Assembly (NCBI GenBank): GCA_023853785.1 | Contig: JAJIRX010000219.1 | Location: forward strand, 1 to 60,797 | DNA from: Psilocybe azurescens | Taxonomy: Eukaryota > Basidiomycota > Agaricomycetes > Agaricales > Agrocybaceae | Direction of reading: 5' to 3' | Length of the DNA: 60,797 nucleotides | In this document: piece after piece, positions 1 through 12,689 of the stretch | Numbering within the stretch: position 1 is the stretch's first letter | Layout: each line of letters starts with the position of its first letter | Translations under genes and position numbers: made by a program | The notes under the pieces: model-generated | Seen by the model: the letters and a program-made list of their open reading frames with translations, nothing else | What the model was told of the DNA's origin: nothing | The model's database searches: none

Positions 1-773
1 AAGGCTGCACTGGACGAAATAGGAATAAAACTATGTTAAGAACTTGACGCACCAGTTTATAGCCCTCAAAGCAGCTCGCGTATAAAGATATAGCCGGATT
101 AATAAAAAATGTCAAAAGCGGGTTCGAGTATCCGACAGTCGGTATGTGGTCAAGCTAAAATAAATAAGTTGTGATTAGCACTTCATCACAAAAACCTTCA
201 GCTATATAAAGGTTCAAAAAAACACATCGTGCCTCCGAAAGAAAAACCTATACAACCCCAGTAAAACCAACCCCAGAGCGCATTGGGATCCAGTCAGACT
301 CCATGAGCATTGTTGATGAACGACACAGATGCAGATGCAGTGCAGAAGGTAAAAAAGAAGAGGGGAATAACAACCTTGAATTGCTAATCGCTAATCTATA
401 TAAATCACGCTCGAACTCATGAGAGCGGCGTAGTACAAACTTGCCTGACCCTTACGTGGCAGCTAAATGTCCTACCAGTCCTAGCCTAGTGCAATCAGAA
501 GTCGCGTCCAGTAGCCTTATTCCGGAGCTGATGTTTCATACAATCGGTAATGATGCGGCAACGCGCTGGGATGATGATATGTTGTTGCGCATTGCGCAAG
601 AGGGAATCTCCAATGGGCGTGGGATAAACCTCTAGAGCATAAAATATAAACCAACAAGAAGGCAAGCAAATGAATACCAGAAAAGTGATCAGTCATAAAC
701 GTCCAAAGTGACAGGTCTTCATAAGAAGCCCTTCATGAGCAAATGAAATCTTTTTTTTCTTCTCTTCGTTCAT
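1..773. other. Left-edge non-coding stretch
   Basis: No ORF here shows coding character. The sequence is AT-rich with short mixed motifs, and I recognise no RNA gene. It may be downstream sequence of the minus-strand gene that follows. Confidence 0.4.
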
Positions 774-2355
774 TCACATCACGGACCTCTTCCACTCTCC
801 CACTCTCACGCCGCCCCTGATACTGCCGCCCCAGCCCGGCGTCGCCCGCCTAGCGCAACGATTCTCGACAGCTGTCGCCGCTGTCGCCATCCCATCCCTC
901 ATCACAACATCATACGCCTCCGCGCTCAGGCTCAGCCCTCCACCTCCAGCTGCATCCGCATCCGCATTCATCTGCATCTTCAAGCCGAAGAGACTCGATG
1001 TGGCGTGTGAGTTCCTGCATCTTTGGCGCGGTTTCCTTGCACGGCGCGTGGGTTTCTCGAATTCAAATTCGAAGGCGTCGATGCTGATGCTGGCGGATGA
1101 GGCGGTGGCGGTAGCACTGGACGGGCAGGCGGGGACGCGGAGGCCGTTGTCACTGTGGGTCGACGCGCGGTTGGAGATTGCGCTTCCGTGGGCGTATTCC
1201 CGCCACTTCATCGGTATGACCAACTGGTGTTGTAGCTATAGGAGAAAATAAGCCGTCTTCCGATCCACCATCGTCCGGCCAGCTACCATGTTCATCAGTA
1301 TCCATTGGCATGCGAAACGATGTCGTTGTCGTTGAGGTGGTGGTGTTGACCTTCGCACTGGTAATAGAGGTTGTGGGTGTGAAGTCTGTTGCACTCCCGT
1401 TCCCGAGGGTGTTGAGTTTTGCAGAGTTGGTGCATGTGCATTTGCATTGGGTACAGAGAGGGGCGAAAAACAGAGGTTGAAGAATAGTTTATCGTCAGGG
1501 TAGAAAGTCCCGAGGGTGGAGCGTGTTCGGTTTGCAAATAAGATTGGGGTTGAGAGCTCGATGAAGATGAGACAGCGTTACTTGAAGGATGTAAGATTAC
1601 AGGCAAAAGGAAGCTTCTGTCACTCTTGCTGGTCCACGAGGCGGACGACGTCTGGGCGAACGAACGCTGCGTTCAAGGCCATGAGAGCCAGATTGCCGAT
1701 TGGTACTGGAATCATTGACATTCGGTGGTTGTTCTGTTGGAACATGTGTTGTCGCTGTCGTCGTGGTAGAAGTTGGCGTCGGCTCTGGCGCTGGCTCTGT
1801 CGATGTAGCCTCGGTTTGCGACGGCCTTTGCTGCCTTTTCGCTAAAATATGGGCAGGTCCACGAGCAGCGTGCGCAGCCGGATCTATCCTCTTCATCTCT
1901 GCTCGAATATAATCCCTGAACATAAGCATACAATTCATAAATATCAAGCCTCACAATGCCCAACCACAAGAGAGAAACACGCAAGAGCGCACCGAGTCAA
2001 ATGCAGCCCCGTATCCTCGAACACACGCTGCTTCACAACCCTAGCACCCAATCGCCCATTGGGGTCTTTCGCCATCTGCGCAGCGACGAGCTGCCTCTTC
2101 ACAGCTTCGCTGAGCTCCTGCGTCGTGTGCTTACTCGCCCAGAGCCCGAGCATCTTTTTCCTCCACACTTCTCTCCCTGCACAGAAACGAAGAATATCCA
2201 TTCAATCACATCGTAACAGAACAGAGGAAAGGAAACGCACCCCAGCATAACGCCATGTTCCTCCAAAAGCAGTTTACTGATGACTCTGTTGTCCGTTATG
2301 CCTTTCAGATGATACGCATTCAGGAGCTCCGAAACGTGTGGGTCATCTAGTAGAG
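774..2355 (-). pseudogene. Remnant of an 'integrase core'-type Agaricomycete protein, N-terminal module
   Basis: Read on the minus strand, exon 2355-2241 encodes a helical segment (DDPHVSELLNAYHLKGITDN, then a LLLEEHG motif). Exon 2176-1993 continues with a WASK-containing segment and an RQLVAAQMAKDP stretch. After an intron with GTGCGC donor and TTCAG acceptor, the exon from 1915 opens with DYIRAEMKRIDP. This order resembles the helical N-terminal part of the mushroom 'integrase core domain' proteins, which are transposon-derived. The DDE catalytic part is not seen. Downstream (1900-774) the reading frames become Pro/Thr/Ser-rich and acidic, so the protein was either fused to a disordered region or has decayed. 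The 2241/2176 junction does not keep phase, implying a one-base indel or a missed intron. The start is not identified; a candidate ATG lies near 2530. Not certain to be expressed. Confidence 0.4.
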
Positions 2356-2949
2356 CTAAAAAGTTGACAGTCCGTTCCAGTCAAACCAAAAACCTTGACG
2401 GAATGACGGTTCCAAGTAGCTCACTGACGCCGATCCTTGTACTGGTTTTGCCCGTTTTGTTATGGATTTTGCCCTTTTCCGGAACCAGAAGGTTGTTTGG
2501 AAGACGACGCAGTAACGTTGGTTGCTGGCATCGTTGTAGTTGTAGTTATCGTTATCAAAGTATAGTTTCAAAAGCAAGGCCAGTCAAGGTGCAATCAAGC
2601 TCAGGAACAAGGAGGCAACATGGTGGTTGATTGAATCATTTATCAATTGCACATGCCGAGGGTAAAGTGTTACAAAATACAGGAATCACGTGAGAGATAA
2701 CGAGAACTGGAAAAAGACGATGCTGTAGCAGTCTGGGGATGGATGAGTAGGTAGATAAGAATGGGATTATACGAGTCGATTCATGAATCATGAGAACAAA
2801 TGTGCGTAGGTCCACAGAAAATAAACGACAGCGATAGCAGGAGGGATGATTAAAATGTGATAATAATGCTACAACTTGAAGAAAAAAAGAAACGGCCAGT
2901 GAACTTATGATGCGTTCATCATGAGCAAAGTCAGTTTTGTTTCTTTCAT

Positions 2950-5152
2950 TTATTTGGTGCTTGATTTTTCCGAGTCGGCGAGTTTCTCGTTCTCAACGTG
3001 CTGGACATCCTGCTGTAAGAGAGATGGCAAACGGTTAGTCCATGCTAAACCTAGATGATATGGATATTTCGACGTACAACTTCTTTCTGTTCAAGTCCGA
3101 ACGAGTTATCACGGTGCGCATCAGAGTCGATGATTGTTTGGCGGTAGGCAGTGGAGTTGATGATCGATGACTCGATGTAAAGTCTGTCGATCTGCTCGAG
3201 CGAGAGGCCGCGGGTTTCAGGGATGAAGAAGTAGCTATATACGTATCACAAATAAAGTCAGCAAAAAGTCTTTGGAACTTAAATTGACAAACTAAAGAAT
3301 ACGCACGTGAAGACGAAAGACCCAGCGCAAGTTCCACCCCAGATGAAGAAGACCTTGACACCAAGATTGGCGGCCTTCTCACCGTTGACACCGTATGTGG
3401 TAGGGTTGACGAGGTAAGGGGTAGCGTAACCGATGGCAAAATTCCACAGCCAGTTGGAGGCGACGGAGAGCGACATGGCTTTGCCACGGATGGCCAGGGG
3501 CGAGACTTCAGAGGTGACGACCCATCCGACGGGACCCCATGAAATAGCGAAGAATGCGATGTAACTGAAGAAGAAGAAAAATATCAATACTCTGGACTGA
3601 GGAGGTTGTAGGCTAAAACAACGTACATGCACACAAAGGCGATGAGGACGCGTTGAGCAGCCAAGTTGACGGATCCATCAGGCTGGACATCTCCCGCGGT
3701 GACACCGACGATGGCGACGATAAACTCGCAGACACACATTCCAGCAGCACCAATGAGAAGGAGCTTTCTGCGTCCGATGCGGTCAATGAAAGGCAGGCCA
3801 ATCATGGTCATAGAGGTGTTAACGACATCGGCGATGATACTGAGTACAGATTTTAAAATAAGATGTCAGCATTGGTACTTAAAGACAAAATGGGGCGCAC
3901 GTACGTGATGATGAAAGGATTGCTAATACCAGCTTGCATAAAGAATGTGGTACCATAATAGAAGATGAAGTTGATACCCGTAAGCTGCTGCCACGCCTGG
4001 AGCCAAATACCGGTCCACGTCCTCAGTCCATAATGGCTCTCATTGTTCTTGAAGCAGTCCAAATAACTCGAGGTAGTCGTCGCCTGCTCGAGCGTGAGCG
4101 CAGCCGTGATAGAAAGGCACTCCTCCCTCGACAGCGGGGGGGAGTCGGCGGGGGCGGTCATGAGGCGTCCGAGGGCCTTGCGCGCAGCGGCTTGACGGCC
4201 CTTGAGCAGGAGGTAGCGTGGGGACTCGGGGAGGAAGGCCATGCCGCCACCGAGGACGGCGCCCCAGGCGAACTGGACGGCAATGGGGTTCTCCATGCGC
4301 TGTGGGCTTGTTCGTCCTTGGTAGCATTGAGACAGATTGCAGCTAGCAGAGCACCGATGGTGACTATAAAATAATTGTAAGAAAAATGTTGCATGAGAAG
4401 AAAGGAGGGCGCGGAACGTACTGGCAAGTTGGTAAAGGCCGACGATGAGACCACGGATGTTTTTGGGGCACACTCGGATTGGTACATAGGGACCAAGCAT
4501 GAGATGATACCGACACCGAAACCAGCAACGACTATTCAGAAAAATGTCAGATAAAGAAAGAAAAATTTACGAGCTCAGAAAACATACCTCGTCCGACGAT
4601 GAAAGCAACCCATGAAGTGTCGAGTTGAAGTCCAGTACCGACGAAGAACACCATGCATCCGACGATAATACCCAATTTTCTTCCAAGTCTGTCGCCGAGA
4701 GGGTATGCAAGAAGGGCACCGAAGAAAGTACCGGCAGAAAGAATTGAAACCTAAAATAACAACACAAATCAGGGCGATTGAAATTTTTAGGTGACAAACT
4801 CGACACATACAACGAGAGACTTGTCCCTGGTGGGTAGATAATATCCCAATTCTTGGTCGAATTTTCCGAAAGTGTGCAGCCAATCGTCCATGGCGATAAT
4901 ACCAGAAATAGTTCCTGTATCATAACTATCGAGCTCAATGAGCAAAAAGTTCAACCGCAAAAACTTAAGAAAACGACATACCCGAACAGGATACCACCAA
5001 ACGCTACACAGATAAGCGTGCCATGTCAGCCTCAGGAAACACGAGCGAATAAAAAGAGAAATAAACGTACCAGCGAAGGCTGACATCACAACCGACCAGA
5101 AGACCGAGTTGGACTGGACACCTCCACCATTTCCTCCAGGTCCTCCACCCAT
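2950..5152 (-). CDS. MFS hexose transporter (sugar:H+ symporter), ten exons, two apparent frameshifts
   Basis: Plasma-membrane sugar porter of the major facilitator superfamily. Exons on the minus strand: 5152-5071, 5003-4982, 4925-4811, 4750-4588, 4531-4422, 4363-3905, 3839-3627, 3564-3307, 3234-3078, 3012-2950, all with GT...AG introns. Family motifs appear in order: FGYDTGTISG, DRLGRK, PMYQSE, PESPRYLL, QQLTGINFIFYYGTTFF, DRIGRRKLL and PETRG. The N-terminus is Gly-rich (MGGGPGGNGGG) and the C-terminus short and charged. Two single-base deletions interrupt the frame: at the T5 run 4460-4464 (between ECAPK and NIRGL) and the G4 run 4285-4288 (before PIAVQFAW). Adding one base at each makes the exon sum 1644 nt, 547 codons plus stop, the normal family length. 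That argues the gene is intact in the organism. Substrate (glucose, fructose or xylose) cannot be told from sequence. Confidence 0.92.
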
Positions 5153-8100
5153 TGTATGATTATCGAGGGGCGAGGGTTAACGCGAACAAGTAGATGGCCG
5201 CAACAACGCGTGTAGTAGTCGTAGTAACGTTGAAAGGGTCGTAGATAAAAGAGAAGAACAACTAATACAAACGCAAACGGGGGTATGCAGGCGGGGTATG
5301 GGGTTGTTGGGGTTTTTGCGAAAGAGCGGGGCAGGGATTTTATAGGCTTTTCCGTCGACGAAAAAAGAACCAGACCACCCAGATCCGTCATGGTGAAAAA
5401 ATATAGTCAAACCAAGCACGTCGGGAACTCGGTTTACATCATCGAGGTTCGAGGGGATGGTTGGATCTCGGGTACCCAGAGCCCAGCGAACCAGTTGCAA
5501 GAGCCTAATGGAAAAAGGCTACATGCAGCGGCCTCGATTGCGATTTGTGATTTCAATTGCGTATTATTTTTTCCCTCTTTCAATAGATCGAAATGAAGCG
5601 CAATCGTCCATGCGTTGCTGGTGGTTCCCCTTCCCGCAACCGATGAGCGGAACCAGCTACTTCGGCACGGATTTAGTAGTACCCCGCTTCTCTGCACGCC
5701 TGTGCGCTGGTACTCTTCGAGAAATCGTTCATTCATTATCAAATTTAGAAGGCCGTTGCATCCATGCTGAGTGATGCACACTTTAAATCGCGTTTAACAA
5801 AGAAAGAGAGATAACATTCGAGGAAAGTTGATGACAACGGAAGAGTGCACGCCAAGACCCAAGACTTCCGGTATGCTATAATTTCCCACGTGTCTAACCT
5901 CCGCCGCTCGTCTTCCGATATCAGCGTAAAACCTCTGTCACGATGCTCTCTTTCCTCAACATTCATCGCTGTCTTTCGGGATACGAGATAAAAGCTACAG
6001 CCAGAGTAAAATGAAGTCTCAAAGCTTATCTGCTTGTTTAGGTGGTTGAGGGTCAAATATTGAGCAGCACTCAAAATAAACGGAGATACCACACTTAATT
6101 CCAAATAAATCCACTCCGACTCGGAGACTAAAATGGATCATGAGCCAGCGCTTTATTATTGGCCCTGCATTGGAGCCACGCGATTTTCTACTGGAGGATG
6201 AAAATAAATTACAATCGGTGAGCACGACGACGCGGATTCGAGAATCAACGAAAAGGAAGGTTCGATTTCGAACAGCACCCCATTGGATTTAGAAGACGAT
6301 GGTCATCGAGGGACTCTACTCGATGCCATTATAATATTATCACAAATTATGTCCATTCTGACATTGTATATGAGAAATGAGATTGTTCACGAACAACGAG
6401 TTTATCGATGAAATCACTATGAATATAACCCCTTCGAAATTCTCGGGACCCGCTGGCGACGCGACTGCTACTTCAATGTTCCTGAAGGTTCCTGATCACT
6501 GCTTCCGAGGAGCGGTTAGCGGCGGTGAACCAGTTCTTATCAATCATCGAATCGCGAGTCACGACTACTAGCAAATTTTCTCTGTAAGCTGTAAGCCTCA
6601 GCCAAAGCTCTCCTAAACGCACAAGAAAAATATGGTACCTTCCAGGCAGAATTTTAACCCGACACATTGCCTCATATTTCTCGGTCGCTTCAACTCGCCT
6701 AATTAACCCAGAACGCATTACAAGGTCGAGAGCGAGAGCGCGGACCAATTCCCGCACAAATACACAAGGATCTACAAATAGACGACCCGCACCCGCTTCA
6801 CAATTGCAACAACGTGGCTCCTGGTCCACAACGTCCACAAAGTCCGGGCACGGGTAACAACTAGGGATTCGGCAGAACCGAACCGCATTCCGAAAATCGC
6901 TCTACATAGAGAGCCCGACCACACCAGCCACACCACCTGCGAGTGAAACGGTATATCTCCCAGCGGCCGCCTCCACGCGTCGCATCTCGACTCGACAACT
7001 CGGACTCGGACTCCGCGCAGCTTCCCAGCATCAACACTGCGTCCCATGGCACATATGACTTGGCGTGTAACCGATCCCCGCATCTTCTATGAAGAAGAAG
7101 AAGCACTCTAAACCTTTCCACGTTTTCTAAATCTCCCTCGCGATTTCATGATATTTCCTATATAGCGAAATCACCCGTCGGGATAGGTGAGGATTCAATA
7201 GGCATTAGAAGTGGGGTTAATCGATGAGAACTGCGAACTTCGAAGCACTTTGCCAGTCACCCATCATTGCCTTACAAGGTCTCGCACTACGCCAAAATCC
7301 AATCAAAATCCTCAATAAGGCAACAGTAGTTTTATCATATGCCTTATCCATACCGTAAAAAGGAGCGCGAAATGATAATCGATGAATGGTCCACAGTTAT
7401 ACATCAGAAAAAATCTACCGAGAGCACCCTGGAAGACCATATCATCGCCGGACCCATGGCACTGGGTTTCGAGCCAGTGATATCACGCTCGTAGAGTAAT
7501 AACGGAATGTTAGCCCTTCGACGACCTACTTATCACTGCAATATCCTGCAATATCATAGTGGCCTCTCCACAATATAATCCTTGCGCATTGTGGAGCTCA
7601 TTCATCGGCCGATCAACGTGTAAGAAAACAACGGGCAAACATATTCGCACATCACTGCATGAACCGGGCCTTCAATAATTCCCATACAATGTACAGCGGC
7701 AAGTACGATAAAGTACTGGAGGCCGGCCTAGCCCGAGTAAGAAAGACACACAGAACATTCCATCCTATCTCTCAACAAAAGGCCCAGCGGATCTTATCCC
7801 GCCACATACCCATAATCCATGCTCCGAGAACTCAGAGCTTATCACATACCAGAATGCACATAAACGAAAGAAACAGTCAAAATCCACCGACACCGACACC
7901 GAATCGAATCAAACCGTATGCCATATGAAACTCTGGACGGAGGAGGGTGGGGTGTTCTTTCACCTGGGGTGTTTCACGTCTTAATCCTCAACCGCAACGG
8001 CATTTCAAATCGTGTGTTTTAAGCACCGCTCAAATATATATGACATCACTTTCCCTTCCCCACACTCTTTTCAGCCGCCCTCAGCGATTTCACACCATCC

Positions 8101-8829
8101 CCGACACAGAAAAACGACATTCACCGCCATAACCGCCTGGCCCAACATCCAAGTCTCAACAACCTTAAGCGCCCATATCACGTGTAGTAACGTTATTCCC
8201 CTTGGATTCCCCGGACCCTGGACCCACCGTCGCTTTATGCCTTACAAGGCGAAGGAGGCGTACACCCAAGCACTGGGCGTACACAGCATCGAGGACGCTA
8301 AGGATTTGGCATGATACCATGTGATATAAACATCGACTCATTGAGCGCGGAATCAGATTTATTTGCTCTGACGAGGGACACATGACCATTGATGTCGAGC
8401 AAGAATTGGGACTAACCAAGAGGAACCAAGGTGGTCGAATTTACAGTCGCGTCGGGATCTGTGTGCCTGGATTGACCTCGGGCGACCTCTGAAGTCGTTT
8501 GACTTTGATCAACATGAGTAATGGCATCCGGAACCTGGAACTTGGAACAGTCTAACACAGTACACAGGCTCGCAGCCAAGAAGAACTGCCAACCACATAC
8601 ATCAGTTCAAGTACTCCTAAGTGAAGCCAAGAAAAATATCAACAACAACTGGCTCGAAGTATTCAATCAGTTCGATAAAATTGAGGCTTTCAATTCCACG
8701 ATATCATATTATAGCAACTCATAGTCATACTATTACAATGCCACCTCTCCAACAATGCAGCTTCATAACTGAACTTCCAAAATACATGCGTCGTACATTT
8801 TTCCACTCCACTCCACCCATCATATACGC
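5153..8829. other. Long intergenic region
   Basis: About 3.7 kb with no convincing gene. The first several hundred bases are the upstream region of the transporter. Several short ORFs occur (for example around 6473-7121 minus and 7659-7928 plus), but none shows a recognisable domain, splice structure or conserved composition. It is also the 3' flank of the Fic gene. Confidence 0.4.
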
Positions 8830-10839
8830 TCACTGCGCCTGCGCCCTCAAAGTCTCAACAGTCTCAATAGTCTCTTTCATCCCCTCCATAATACACTCCA
8901 GCATACCCGCATGATCTCCACCGCGAGCCTACAATATAAAAGTGAAGAATCGTAAACGAGTGAAAATAAACAATCCTATCGTCGTCCGCATCGACATTAT
9001 GATCCAAAAATTGCCAGGGGCCACCACCACCACCGCCACCCATCCATCCCCAAATCACGAAATTCCACATACTCTCGCAAAGCGCTCAAAGAAACAAAAC
9101 CAGAAAAGACAGAGAGCTCACCTTCCTAATCCCCACATAATAATCCACCCTCTGCGCTAGCGTGATCGACATAGGTGGGAACCCATGCTGCAGAAGTGGC
9201 AGGGACGCGACGATGCGCACAAGCCGGCCATTTCCGTCCTAAGATATTAGAAAGAAAAAGGAAAGGAGTTAAGGCATCGATATCACGACCAGCATGTGTA
9301 GCACATGGATTGGAGAAATGGACGTACGTCGAAAGGATGGCAGCTGACGAGTGTGAGGTGCGTCCAGCTGGCGCTGGCGAATGGGTTCCGCCACGTTCTG
9401 ATCCATTGCTATATGAATAGATCACATAAATAATAATCAGTCAAGGTCAAGAGTAAAAAAAAAAAAAAAAAAAAAAAAGCAAGTAGCGAAATCGCTGGAG
9501 CATCGCAATTCGCGAACGACGACACCCATCCAAGCACGAAAAGACATCTTCTCTTCCCCAAACTCCAGAAAAGAAAAAAAATTAAAACCAAAACGAAACT
9601 CACTTTCGCCATCCTACACACGTACTCAAACTCCGCATCCACCTGTGGGTACGGACACATCTGCGCATTATAGCTGCCCGACACGACGACCGTCTTGCGC
9701 GTCTCCGTGCGCGTGATGCCCGGCGCGACGTACCGGCTCTCCGTGAAGCGGCACGTCTTCATCAGCGTGGCGTGGATCGCGCATGCTGCGGGCATGTCGA
9801 GCGGTTGGGTGTTGGCGACGAGGGGTGTTAGTTGGTGATAGGCCTGGAGGTGTGAGGACGTAGGAGGTGAGGAGGTGAAGGGTGGGTAAGAGATACGTAG
9901 GGATTGAAGGAAGGGTAATAGAGGACGTACTGCGACTGTGTCTTTTAGAATGTTTCGGATCTTCTCTGGATGCGAGAGAGCGCTATGCGGATGCGGTATG
10001 ATTTGTCCTTCATCGAGTCCTCGCTTTATAAGATCTTGCGTCGACTAAATCCATCATCTGATATCAGCATCCCTGCTGCGCTTGATGCATAACGCGCCAG
10101 CACACCTTGTCCTCAAGCAAGAAAGTATTCTCGACGTGATTCGTCTCCACCGCCAGTTTGATGAGATACGCCGGGTAAAACGCTGGGTCTTTGTTCAATG
10201 CCACCCATCGATCTTTGAGTGCGCGAGCGCCGAATGGAAGCTGCGGTTGGTTGGTGGGGAATATGTGCTCCTTCGTAGGCCTCCACGGCTGATAATAGTT
10301 CACTAAACCGCCGCGAGTCGTCAGTGGTCTGCACGATGATGCCGCCATGGATGACGGTATCATGATATTTACCTAGGTCAGACTTTTCCAAAACCGCATT
10401 CGCCTGCCTATCCGTTCTCTCTGCAGTCATCTGCAAGAATACATCCAGTTCCTCATCGACAACGTTCAAACGCGCCAAAATAGCCTGTGTCTGATAGGTA
10501 TAAACGGATAAGGGATATACGGCAGAAGGCAAGAAAATCTAAAAGATCTTCACTTTCCTGTACAGGGCAACTGCGATCGCATCACCCCGAAAAGAAGCAG
10601 TAGGTTCGCCTTCCTGACTAGGAGATATGGGTGCGCATCTTCGGGGTACTTCTCCAGGAGCTCTTCGTATAATGTTACATTGACGGATAGGTCGTTCGTG
10701 TGCGTTAGTCTTTCTCGATCCTCCTGAGATATGATACTGGGTATCTCCTAGAGTCAGAATATTGTTAGATAGAATACAGCGGAAGGGAGGAATGGGGACC
10801 GAAGCACACCTGCAGAGCTTCTGAAGCATAGGACTCCAT
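8830..10839 (-). CDS. Fic-domain protein (AMPylase type) with class II inhibitory motif and TPR-like N-terminus
   Basis: Predicted adenylyl-transferase that would AMPylate hydroxyl side chains of target proteins. Exons on the minus strand: 10839-10810, 10747-10586, 10490-10373, 10302-10106, 10044-9931, 9843-9604, 9408-9328, 9238-9122, 8928-8830 (385 aa). The catalytic motif HPFDDGNGR (about residues 311-319) is split by an intron between HPFD and DGNGR. His is the general base and the acidic residue binds Mg. Upstream, TNHVEN (about 157-162) fits the (S/T)xxxE(N/G) inhibitory helix; its Glu normally blocks ATP, as in human FICD. A SGSYNAQMCPYP segment is the likely flap. Residues about 15-65 form helical TPR-like sequence. 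Exon 2 needs either a GTGATG donor at 10585 (used here) or one missing base in the run 10585-10588; the paralogous fragment at 19.9 kb favours the latter. No signal peptide, so probably intracellular. Confidence 0.88.
9455..9478. repeat. Homopolymer A24 in a Fic intron
   Basis: An uninterrupted run of 24 A on the plus strand (poly-T on the coding strand) lies inside the 195-nt intron between exons 6 and 7 of the Fic gene. On the coding strand it sits well upstream of the acceptor. It will be length-variable and hard to sequence. Confidence 0.9.
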
Positions 10840-11410
10840 CGTGGTTCGAGTCCAAGTGTAGGGGAGACTATCGTGGGAAGAGCTTTATTTAGCTATGGTG
10901 TTGGCCTTTATTGATCAACTTAGGCTTACTACATTGAAAGTGCACCTCGTATGCTCCTTGCGATTTACTTATTCTTATTACGGTAATGGGCGCTAGTCCT
11001 GACACAAACAGACGCATTTCCACGTTCGTTGAACGATGTGCACTATGCATCGAAGACGAAGACGGAAAACCGTTGGATGAAGATATGCCGGAAGCCCTTC
11101 TGACACCACTAGCAGATGCCTCCGAGTCACCACACCGCAAGCAAGTCATTATGGGCTTCTTCTAGCCCTCAGCTAAATGGCATAGATCCGCGTACGCCTC
11201 CCTTCTGAAGCAAGGTTTTCGAATAATCCCGTCATTAAAATGGAGTCGTGAACCTCCTTATCAGCTCCTCGTACGCCTTGATATGTTTCTAGCCTTCACG
11301 CCTCAGCACTATGGACTTGGGGTGCGCAGACTAACCCACATATGGCTAGAGGATGGTCGATATTCTGGTATTCTGGCTAGAGTAGGCCCCGATGAATGGC
11401 GGCCGTTGAC
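10840..11410. other. Region upstream of the Fic gene
   Basis: Holds the presumed promoter of the Fic gene and the left edge of the duplicated block. A Ser-rich minus-strand ORF at 10889-11149 has no recognisable domain and is not supported as a gene. Confidence 0.35.
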
Positions 11411-11656
11411 AGTCTAATAATAGTACAGCTACAATTGCATATAAACGTCGATGTTCCACTTATTCCATCGACAGGACTACTTACGCCTTGTCGTTGATCG
11501 ACCACCATTATAACGCGTAACTATAAGCATCAACTACTCCACATTTGAGGCTCACCCCTACGACTGTCAGTAAGCTTCGCAGAACAGCTACTCTCACAGC
11601 GACCAGTCAGCCTCTTCGATTACCCACACTACCCACTGATCTCACATAACTCAACA

Positions 11657-12060
11657 ATGCGAAGCACAATAAACCCACCCTCCCTCCTCCCGCTACTATC
11701 CCTCGCACTCTCATTTCTACTCTTTCCCATCCTCTTAACCCCAACACTTCTATAGCACTAGCGCAAGGCGTCGCTGACATCCCTCTAACAATCATCACAC
11801 ACGCTGACTCCACCCCTGCTAACCCCACTCCAAGACGCCAATCCAGCGGCGGTCGACCAGGATGGGATCCGCGCTGGGGAATCGGGCCCGTCATCCCGCC
11901 GCCTGGCGTGCTTCAAGGGCTTGAGATCGACAACGACAACGACACGCCCATGCCGTCTGAATCGAACTCTGGGACAGGGGGGAGGGGAAGGGCAGACCCG
12001 CCGTCCGAATCTAATGGTAATGAGCCATCTTCTAATAATAATCAAGACGACGTAAATTAG
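11657..12060 (+). pseudogene. SSP2 copy 1: small secreted acidic-tailed protein, frame-broken
   Basis: The ATG at 11657 starts a hydrophobic leader (MRSTINPPSLLPLL...) like that of copy 2 (20237). The leader frame stops at a TAG within 100 bases. The remaining body is open in a second frame, with ALAQGVADIP, GRPGWDPRWGIGPVIPPPGV and an acidic Asn/Asp/Ser tail ending at the TAG at 12058-12060. The leader is two bases longer than that of copy 2, so the shift lies in the leader itself. The family is unknown to me; the visible design is signal peptide, Pro-rich core, acidic disordered tail. It converges on a minus-strand TPR fragment with overlapping stop codons (TTAG). Confidence 0.55.
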
Positions 12061-12420
12061 TAGTTGGTATCATGATGTGCTGAAAGTAGCCTATATTCAC
12101 AATCAAGATTGAGATTAGAAATCGACATCCCTAGCTCGCGTTCGAAGTCTGCGATGTTAGTGTGACCGCCAGGTAAACATGTCTTTTGGGCCATTTCGAT
12201 TATTTCCAATGCCTCTGGGAAACTATCGTCCACTCAACTGATCGAGTTTGTCAAACCGATTCGATTTTTTCAAGGCCTCACTCGCTTCAGGATAGTCATC
12301 TAGCCTGGAGTATAGTGTCCCAAGGCAAAACAACAGCGAATCTATTGCCGGTGATGGTTCACGCTGACATATATTTCGGCGAGTTTAGTGGGCGCTTCCT
12401 TCAGACATGGTATTTTATTT
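12057..12420 (-). pseudogene. TPR-domain fragment 1 (C-terminal end)
   Basis: The minus strand reads EALEI, a TCLPGGHT motif, an FERELGMSISNLNLDCEYRL segment and a terminal Asn-Tyr before TAA (12059-12057). The same ending is better preserved at 20640-20918. Helical repeats of this kind occur at the C-terminus of fungal TPR/STAND-type proteins. Only the tail remains, and no upstream domain is seen. The stop codon overlaps the SSP2 stop. Confidence 0.45.
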
Positions 12421-12689
12421 GTGCAGAAATGTAAGACCACCAGGGCACCTCTCGTCGTTAATAATAATAGTTCAATAGTCTTTTTGGAGATATCTATGCT
12501 CGATGTACTTATTCCACATACGATTGTTGGACTCCAAAGGAAGTAAATTGTATTGTGTAGATTATTTGTATGTTTTCTCATGGTAACTCCATCAGACAAA
12601 CTCGTTGTATGAAGTTCTGAAGACTGCCCTGTGCCCCATCTTCACCCTGCCATTGAATCCTCTTTCATCTTAACCATAGACTAAATAGT

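Noticed and set aside
5434..7121. Minus-strand open frames of 103-121 codons upstream of the transporter
   Set aside because: No start context, domain or splice structure; composition like surrounding non-coding DNA.
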